Source: Orlajensenia sp037404875 (lineage in GTDB: Bacteria > Actinomycetota > Actinomycetes > Actinomycetales > Microbacteriaceae). Taken from it: DNA of 64,000 bases. Location of the stretch: NCBI RefSeq assembly GCF_037404875.1, contig NZ_JBBELO010000022.1:124001-188000 (forward strand). Direction: 5' to 3'. Position 1 is the stretch's first letter; each line of letters opens with the position of its first letter. The notes under the pieces are model-generated. The model was given only the letters and a program-made list of their open reading frames with translations, did not search any database and was not told the origin of the DNA. The translations under genes were made by a program, and so were the position numbers. Positions 63,965-64,000 of this stretch are shown one piece after another.

Positions 63965-64000
63965 GTGAGCGCGCGCTTCCGTCTTGATCCGGACACCTTC
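63965..64000 (+). CDS. N-terminus of an unidentified protein (partial)
   Basis: Twelve codons, MSARFRLDPDTF, from GTG 63965 to the window edge. No ribosome site; the TAGGCT box 6 nt upstream suggests a leaderless start. Too short to identify. It is divergent from rpoB. Confidence 0.45.
   Translation, partial: MSARFRLDPDTF

Noticed and set aside
63708..63968. Open frame with a repeated SRNLLA peptide across the tandem array
   Set aside because: The 18-bp unit keeps every frame open. There is no ribosome site or codon bias, and the array is better read as a non-coding repeat.

Overview
The window is high-GC DNA from an actinobacterium, most likely a member of the Microbacteriaceae (inference from the ribosomal, EF-Tu and RNA polymerase sequences, the monoderm type IV pilus gene set, LAxTG-type surface proteins and frequent GTG/TTG starts). 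No rRNA, tRNA, insertion sequence, prophage or CRISPR array is recognisable. All genes are on the minus strand except one OsmC gene (2.7-3.1 kb), the 44.0-55.8 kb block (apart from its LacI regulator) and a partial gene at the right edge.

The backbone is the conserved transcription/translation cluster, read from right to left: rpoB-rpoC (63.4-56.0 kb), rpsL-rpsG-fusA-tuf (15.4-11.0 kb), then rpsJ-rplC-rplD-rplW-rplB (2.1-0 kb, rplB cut by the edge). Two blocks of other genes break it. About 40 kb lies between rpoC and rpsL. A smaller block between tuf and rpsJ holds two very large secreted, membrane-anchored proteins, one with a clear LAGTG sorting signal and one a beta-helix protein on a Pro/Thr stalk, plus an OsmC-type peroxidase.

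The 40-kb block has three modules. (1) 15.7-27.6 kb: a non-canonical type VII (WXG100/EssC) secretion locus. It has an RDD-FHA membrane protein, a 1500-residue FHA-FtsK/SpoIIIE ATPase, two small WXG100-like proteins, a candidate substrate with a central membrane hairpin, two soluble accessory proteins and two four-helix membrane proteins. No EccB/D/E, mycosin, EsaA, EssA or EssB is visible. (2) 27.7-42.9 kb: a complete monoderm type IV pilus operon, pilB-pilT-pilC-pilA-three minor pilins-pilD-pilM-pilN-pilO, followed by two small membrane proteins. PilT carries a disordered N-terminal extension of about 280 residues and two of the minor pilins are unusually large. (3) 44.0-55.8 kb: an ABC exporter, a CE7 carbohydrate esterase, and a LacI-controlled operon for uptake and cytosolic breakdown of beta-mannosides: lipoprotein binding protein, two permeases, GH2 beta-mannosidase, GH113 beta-mannanase-like hydrolase and a BadF/NAGK-type sugar kinase. 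A kinase of the GlcNAc-kinase type beside a beta-mannosidase makes Man-beta-1,4-GlcNAc (N-glycan core) a possible substrate besides plant mannan.

Intergenic DNA is rich in structure. A repeat family built on an 18-bp unit lies just outside both ends of rpoBC. REP-like palindromes occur between rpsG and fusA and as a 60-bp tandem duplication at 28.3 kb. A four-fold TTGCGCCA palindrome precedes the OsmC gene. LacI-type palindromes lie at the mannoside promoter and, less perfectly, in front of the secretion locus. Several genes have a TANNNT box exactly 6 nt from the start codon, the arrangement expected for leaderless mRNAs.
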